Source: Pseudomonadota bacterium (GTDB taxonomy: Bacteria; Pseudomonadota; Alphaproteobacteria; Acetobacterales; Acetobacteraceae). From it: DNA of 64,000 nt. Below the pieces are notes generated by a model, which had not been told where the DNA came from, did not search any database, and saw nothing but the letters and a program-made list of their open reading frames with translations. A program made the translations under genes and the position numbers. Shown in pieces: positions 59,781-64,000 of this stretch (within the stretch, counting starts at the first letter, position 1; each line of letters opens with the position of its first letter). The stretch lies in NCBI GenBank assembly GCA_021809435.1, contig JAKBAD010000001.1, positions 558,001 to 622,000 on the forward strand, given 5' to 3'.

Positions 59781-61161
59781 AAAGAGCCTCCAAGGCGCCG
59801 GCGATGAGCCGCTGCCGCTCGCGGTGCTTGAGTTTCAGTCCCCCACGGCGGCGGTCATCGCCACGCCGCTGCCCGCGCTCGCGCGCTCAACCAATTACAC
59901 CATCAGCGCCATGGTGCTGGTGTTTCTGGTGCTCGCCGTGGTGGTTAAAACCGACCGGATCGTGGTGGCGCCGGGCGAGCTGGTGTCGGTCAATCCCGAT
60001 ATCAGCGTGCAGGCCTTCAATGCCCAGTCGATCGTGCGTGACATCAAGGTGCATCAGGGCGATATCGTGCATGCCGGGCAGGTGCTGGCCACGCTCGACC
60101 CCACTTACACGACGGCCGACCTGACCTCGCTCACCCAGCAGGAGCAGAATTACGCCGCCCAGGTGGCCGAGTTGCAGGCGCTGGAAAACAACCAGCCTTA
60201 TGTGCCCGATCCGTCTAACCCCTATTCCGGCCTGGCCCAGCAGACCTATAACCAGATGCAGGGGTCATATACCGCCTCGTTGGATAATTATACGCAGCAA
60301 ATCAAGCAGTTGCAGCAGGAAATTCAGGGCTATCAGCAGCAGCAGGCTTATTATAGCCAAAGGCTGGCGATTGCCGCCAATGTCGAGACCATGCGCAAGA
60401 AATTGCAGCAATTACAGGTGGGCAGTGAACTCGACACTGAAGCCGCGACCGATGACCGGGTGAATATGCAGCAGCAGCTTTCCTCGGCGCGCAGCTCGGC
60501 AGATGCGGATGAGAAGCAGCTGGCCTCGGTGCAGGCGCAGCGTGATGCCGCTGGGCAGCAATTCCGCGCCCAGGTTTCGACCCAGCTGGCCACGGCGTTG
60601 AACAATCTGGCCCAGGCCAAGCAGGAACTGGCCAAGGCGCGGCTGAACGGCCAGCTGGTGGACCTGACCGCGCCGCAGGATGCGGTGGTGCAGTCGGTGG
60701 CGCCGATCGCGGTAGGCACGGTGCTCAATGCCGGGCAGCAGGTGTTCGATCTGGCGCCCATCAACGCGCCATTCGTGGTGACCGCCAATATAGATGCCAC
60801 CGAATCGGGCTATGCGCATGTCGGTAATCAGGTGATCATTAAATTCGCCACCCTGCCCGACCTGCAATATGGCTCGGCCAAGGGCACGGTGATCAGCATT
60901 TCACCCGAAAGCGTGAACCCCGCGAGCCAGCAGGATGTGGCCCTGAACGGCCCGCCCGTGCCGGGCACACCGCAGAACTCGCTCTACTACATCGCCCAGA
61001 TTTCGGTGGATGAGCTGAACCTGCATAATGTGCCGACAGGGTTTAGGTTGATGCCGGGCATGCCGGTGGAAGCTGATCTGCTGGTGGGCAAGCGCACGGT
61101 TCTTGAATATCTGATTCAGCGCGTGATGCCCGTGGCTTATAACGCCATGCACGAGCCCTGA
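59743..61161 (+). CDS. HlyD-family membrane fusion protein
   Basis: Periplasmic adaptor joining the HlyB-like ABC transporter to a TolC-type outer-membrane channel, 472 residues. A cytoplasmic N-terminus (about 50 residues) leads into one helix (NYTISAMVLVFLVLAVVVKT) and the lipoyl half FNAQSIVRDIKVHQGDIVHAGQVLATLDP. A Gln-rich coiled coil follows (QQIKQLQQEIQGYQQQQAYYSQRLA), then the second lipoyl half LTAPQDAVVQSVAPIAVGTVL and the C-terminal GFRLMPGMPVEADLLVGKRTVLEYLIQ. The ATG at 59743 lies inside the transporter gene. No TolC or RTX substrate gene is in the window. Confidence 0.93.
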   Translation: MKALRRLLPRSTEKSLQGAGDEPLPLAVLEFQSPTAAVIATPLPALARSTNYTISAMVLVFLVLAVVVKTDRIVVAPGELVSVNPDISVQAFNAQSIVRDIKVHQGDIVHAGQVLATLDPTYTTADLTSLTQQEQNYAAQVAELQALENNQPYVPDPSNPYSGLAQQTYNQMQGSYTASLDNYTQQIKQLQQEIQGYQQQQAYYSQRLAIAANVETMRKKLQQLQVGSELDTEAATDDRVNMQQQLSSARSSADADEKQLASVQAQRDAAGQQFRAQVSTQLATALNNLAQAKQELAKARLNGQLVDLTAPQDAVVQSVAPIAVGTVLNAGQQVFDLAPINAPFVVTANIDATESGYAHVGNQVIIKFATLPDLQYGSAKGTVISISPESVNPASQQDVALNGPPVPGTPQNSLYYIAQISVDELNLHNVPTGFRLMPGMPVEADLLVGKRTVLEYLIQRVMPVAYNAMHEP

Positions 61162-61185
61162 GCCGACCAAACCGGAGCCCCCGCC

Positions 61186-62946
61186 ATGAGCGTTAAACTG
61201 ACCCTGGCCGACAAGCTGGCCGCGCGCACCCCGGCAAAGGCCCTGGCCCGCGCCCGCGACCTGCGCGAGGCCGGGCGCCATGGCCGCGCCGCCAAGCTGT
61301 TTGCCGCCGCCGCCGAGCAGGGGGACAAAGAGGCCGCGCGGGAACTGGCGATGTATTACCTCTCGGGTGAGGGCGGGCATTTGCGCTCGGCCATCGAGGC
61401 GGCGCGCTGGCTGACCCCGGCCGCCGAAGCCGGCGATGCCAAAGCCCAGCTGGCCCTGGCCAATTTATTCGCCACCGGCATGAACAGCGCCGCCGCCACC
61501 GGCGGGTTGTTTGGCGACACAAAACTGGGCGAGCCTGATTTTGAAACCGCGCTGACATGGGCCCGCAAGGCCGCCGAGGCCGGCGAGGGCGAGGCGATGG
61601 CGCTGCTGGGGTATATCTATCTCAATGGCCCGGAGACGCTGCGCGACCAGGCGCAGGCCCTGCACTGGTATGAGCGGGGCGCCGAGGCCGGGGTGGCGGC
61701 GGCGCATTTTGGCTGCGCCATGCTCATCATGCCCACCGCCGAGAGCGATGAGGCGACCTTCCGGGCGGTGGCCCATTTGCGCAAGGCCTCGGAGGGGGAT
61801 CTGGCCGGCGGGCATTTTCATCTGGCCGTGGCCTACGAGCATGCGGTGGGCATGGCGCGCGATGTGGAAATGGCCGCCGAGCTTTATGGCCGCGCCGCCA
61901 GGGCCGGGCTGAACGAGGCGCAGTATAAATATGGCGCCATGCTGCTGACCGGCACGGGCATCGCCCGCAACCCCCATGAGGGCGAGACCTGGCTGCGCCG
62001 CGCGGCGCTGGGGGGGCATGGCCCCGCGGCCATGATGGTGGCGAATATTTATGCCACCAACAGCGATGGGCTGGCGCCCAATTACGCCGAGGCGGCGATT
62101 TGGCTCCATATCGCCGCCGAGAAGAACATGGTGCAGGCCGCGCAGGCGCTGGGGGTGCTTTATCTGCTGGGCCAGGGCGTGCCGCGCGACCCCGACGAAG
62201 CCGCGAAATGGCTGCGTAAGGCCGCTGAACTTGGTTCCTCGGGGGCGCAGGCGACTTATGCGCAGGCGCTCGCCAAAGGGCGCTTCAATCCGCGCATCAC
62301 CGAGCCCGCGCCGGTGGCGGAATGGTTTGAGCAGGCCGCGCTCCAGGGCGACAGGTTCGGAATTTACAATTATGCCGTGTGCCTGGCCGACGGGTTTGGC
62401 ATAGAGAAGGACGAGGCCAAGGCCGCCGAACTTTTTCGCCAGGCGGCGGAGACGGTGATCGACGCGCAATATCGCTACGGGCTGATGCTGGCCGAGGGGC
62501 GCGGGGTGGAGCGCGATTATGAGCAGGCGCGGGTGTGGCTGGAAAAGGCTTGCAGCATTGACGCGCCGCTGGCGCTGAACGCGCTGGCGACGCTGTATCT
62601 GCACGGGATGGGCGGGCCGAAGGAGCCGCAAAAGGCGCTGCGGCTGTTTGAACGCGCCGCCGCCAAGGGCAATTTACAGGCGATGTTCGCGCTGGGCGCG
62701 CTGCTGGGCGGGGGCAACGGGATGGAGGCGGACCGGGTGGCCTCGCTCGCCTGGTATCGCCATGCCGCGCAGGCCGGGCATAAACAGGCCGCGCTGATGC
62801 TGGGTAAATATTACAAGCTGGGCATCGCCACCGCGCCGGACGCCGAGGAGGCGCGCAAATGGTTCACACAGGCACGCGACGCCGGGGTGGCCGAGGCGCA
62901 GGCCGAGCTGGACAGCCTGCCGCCACCGGTGGCGCCGGCGGCGTGA
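61186..62946 (+). CDS. Sel1-repeat protein
   Basis: A 586-residue soluble protein made of about 12-14 Sel1-like (SLR) repeats, for example YLSGEGGHLRSAIEAARWLTPAAEAGDAKAQ, YKYGAMLLTGTGIARNP, YLLGQGVPRDPDEAAKWLRKAAELG and YYKLGIATAPDAEEARKWFTQARDAG. There is no signal peptide, so it is probably a cytoplasmic scaffold. It starts 25 bases after the HlyD-like gene and ends one base before the glycosyltransferase GTG. It is presumably part of the same operon and may organise the secretion or glycosylation step. Confidence 0.92.
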   Translation: MSVKLTLADKLAARTPAKALARARDLREAGRHGRAAKLFAAAAEQGDKEAARELAMYYLSGEGGHLRSAIEAARWLTPAAEAGDAKAQLALANLFATGMNSAAATGGLFGDTKLGEPDFETALTWARKAAEAGEGEAMALLGYIYLNGPETLRDQAQALHWYERGAEAGVAAAHFGCAMLIMPTAESDEATFRAVAHLRKASEGDLAGGHFHLAVAYEHAVGMARDVEMAAELYGRAARAGLNEAQYKYGAMLLTGTGIARNPHEGETWLRRAALGGHGPAAMMVANIYATNSDGLAPNYAEAAIWLHIAAEKNMVQAAQALGVLYLLGQGVPRDPDEAAKWLRKAAELGSSGAQATYAQALAKGRFNPRITEPAPVAEWFEQAALQGDRFGIYNYAVCLADGFGIEKDEAKAAELFRQAAETVIDAQYRYGLMLAEGRGVERDYEQARVWLEKACSIDAPLALNALATLYLHGMGGPKEPQKALRLFERAAAKGNLQAMFALGALLGGGNGMEADRVASLAWYRHAAQAGHKQAALMLGKYYKLGIATAPDAEEARKWFTQARDAGVAEAQAELDSLPPPVAPAA

Positions 62947-62947
62947 G

Positions 62948-64000
62948 GTGAGCCGGGCCGCGCGGCACAGACCGCAAAAGGCCGCCGCCGAGGCCTGGGC
63001 CAAAGGCCGCCTGGGCGGGGCGGTGGCCCGCGATTGGCTGGAACGCGCCGCGCGCTTTGCCCCCGATGATCCGCGCATTGGCCTGGACCTTGCCCGCGCG
63101 CGGCTCGATGCTGATGATTTCGCCGCCGCCCGCGCGGCCTATGAGCGGTTGGCGCGGCGCTATGATGTTGCCACGGGCTGGATGGGCATGGCGCTGGCCG
63201 CTCTGCGGCAGGGCGACATGACCGGCGTGACAACGGCCCTGGACGTCCTGCTGACCCGCCATGTGCTGGCCGATGAGCCGGGCAGCGTGGCGTTTTTGCG
63301 CCAGGCCGCGGCCATGGCGGGGTTTGGGGCGATTGCCCTGACGCGCCCCGATGGCGCGCGGGTGCGCCTGGGCACCGGGCGCTGCCTGGGTGAGAGGGCC
63401 GATGAACTGGCCCTGACCCGTGTGGAGGGGCTGGTGACGCCGCGCGCCGATGGCGGGTTGGAGGGCTGGGCCGCACGCCCCGCCTGGCCGGATGAGCCCC
63501 CTGCCCTGTTTCTCACCGATGCCACGGGCCGCCGTGAGCGCGTGCGGCTGGGCCGGGCCTTGCCCGCCGATGACAACGCGCCGCTGCTGCCGCGCTATCG
63601 GTTTAGGGTGAGCGCGCGGAAATTGGCCGGGCTGGTGCCGCCATTTGGTTTAGCTGGCGCCACGGGGGGCGATATTTTTGGCAGCCCCGTGGACCCGCGC
63701 GCGCTGGCAGAGCCGCCGCGCCGCGCAGAGGCGCGCGGGCCGCTGCCCCCGGCGCCCAAGCCGGCGGCCGGACTGGCGCTGGTGATGCCGGCCTACCGGG
63801 GGCTTGAGGAGACGCGGGCGGCACTGGAAAGCGTGCTGGACAGCGCGCCAAGGGGCGCGCGCGTGCTGGTGGTGGATGATGCCTCGCCCGAGCCCGGATT
63901 GTCGGCTTATTTGGCCGGCATGGCGGGGCGTGGGCGGATTGAGCTGTTCAGGCATGAGCGCAACCAAGGCTTTTGCGCGGCGGTGAACACGGCGCTGGCC
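62948..64000 (+). CDS. TPR-like/family 2 glycosyltransferase (3' end outside window)
   Basis: At least 351 residues, running off the right edge. The first part (about residues 1-110) is Ala/Arg-rich helical with TPR-like character (LARARLDADDFAAARAAYERLARRYD). A middle region of unknown fold follows. A GT2 domain begins near residue 276 with LALVMPAYRGLEETRAALES, VLVVDDASPEPGL and RNQGFCAAVNTAL. It starts with GTG at 62948, one base after the Sel1 stop. It likely glycosylates a protein or surface polymer handled by the upstream type I secretion genes; acceptor and sugar are unknown. Confidence 0.88.
   Translation, partial: MSRAARHRPQKAAAEAWAKGRLGGAVARDWLERAARFAPDDPRIGLDLARARLDADDFAAARAAYERLARRYDVATGWMGMALAALRQGDMTGVTTALDVLLTRHVLADEPGSVAFLRQAAAMAGFGAIALTRPDGARVRLGTGRCLGERADELALTRVEGLVTPRADGGLEGWAARPAWPDEPPALFLTDATGRRERVRLGRALPADDNAPLLPRYRFRVSARKLAGLVPPFGLAGATGGDIFGSPVDPRALAEPPRRAEARGPLPPAPKPAAGLALVMPAYRGLEETRAALESVLDSAPRGARVLVVDDASPEPGLSAYLAGMAGRGRIELFRHERNQGFCAAVNTALA

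Noticed and set aside
1-64000. CRISPR arrays, transposases, integrases, prophage genes
   Set aside because: No spaced direct-repeat array and no recognisable mobile-element protein was found on either strand; the window reads as core chromosome.

Overview
The window is 64 kb of very GC-rich, gene-dense chromosomal DNA from an alphaproteobacterium, most likely an acetic-acid-bacteria relative (Acetobacteraceae, Rhodospirillales). That placement is inferred from gene content: a three-haem membrane-dehydrogenase-type cytochrome c, the tRNA-dependent GatCAB amidotransferase, GluQRS, an IalB-like protein beside rlmN, a Bpt aminoacyl-transferase, and full Gram-negative lipid A/lipoprotein genes. 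No rRNA, transposase, integrase, prophage or CRISPR array is visible. One tRNA gene (Leu, GAG) is present.

Layout. 0-7 kb: end of serS, tatC-tatB (minus strand), hisI, a cytochrome c, then a tight chain GNAT acetyltransferase - nitrilase-fold hydrolase - lpxB. 7-13 kb: a Gly/Ser-rich orphan, a palindromic repeat pair, maeB, tRNA-Leu, lipB with a small lipoprotein, a luciferase-like flavoenzyme and a fasciclin protein. 13-21 kb: ruvX, gatCAB, a flavin reductase, a Gfo/Idh/MocA dehydrogenase, secD-secF. 21-31 kb: an EAL protein, MBL hydrolase, DUF445 protein, FAH-family enzyme, IalB-like protein, rlmN, ketopantoate reductase, an SDR, and a two-gene roadblock-like/FIST-like unit behind a CtrA-type site. 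31-35 kb: minus-strand operon DUF374 acyltransferase - waaA - lpxK - lpxL-like for Kdo/lipid A assembly, then a PadR regulator. 35-44 kb: phasin-like protein, Crp/Fnr regulator, argP/argO divergent pair, YihY, hydrolases, a GT87-type membrane glycosyltransferase, bpt, HNH nuclease, gluQ. 44-49 kb: CPBP protease, tatA joined to mtnB-mtnD-mtnC (methionine salvage), lnt, XRE regulator. 50-57 kb: pnp followed by an unusual multi-hairpin element, then a divergent APC permease / glutamine-synthetase-like / Fe-alcohol dehydrogenase locus. 57-64 kb: a type I secretion ABC transporter and HlyD adaptor followed by a Sel1-repeat protein and a family 2 glycosyltransferase that runs off the end.

Themes. 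Envelope biogenesis dominates: lpxB, waaA, lpxK, lpxL-like, DUF374, lnt, secDF, split tatA/tatBC and a type I secretion operon. Independently of gene orientation, the given strand is C-rich over about the first 26 kb and G-rich after about 28 kb. A change from negative to positive GC skew like this is what a replication origin or a rearrangement boundary would leave. The most promising less-described items are this skew switch, the CtrA-site-driven roadblock/FIST-like pair, the secretion-Sel1-glycosyltransferase operon with its repeated GGCTTAT upstream sites, the permease/GS-like/Fe-ADH catabolic locus, and the hairpin cluster after pnp.
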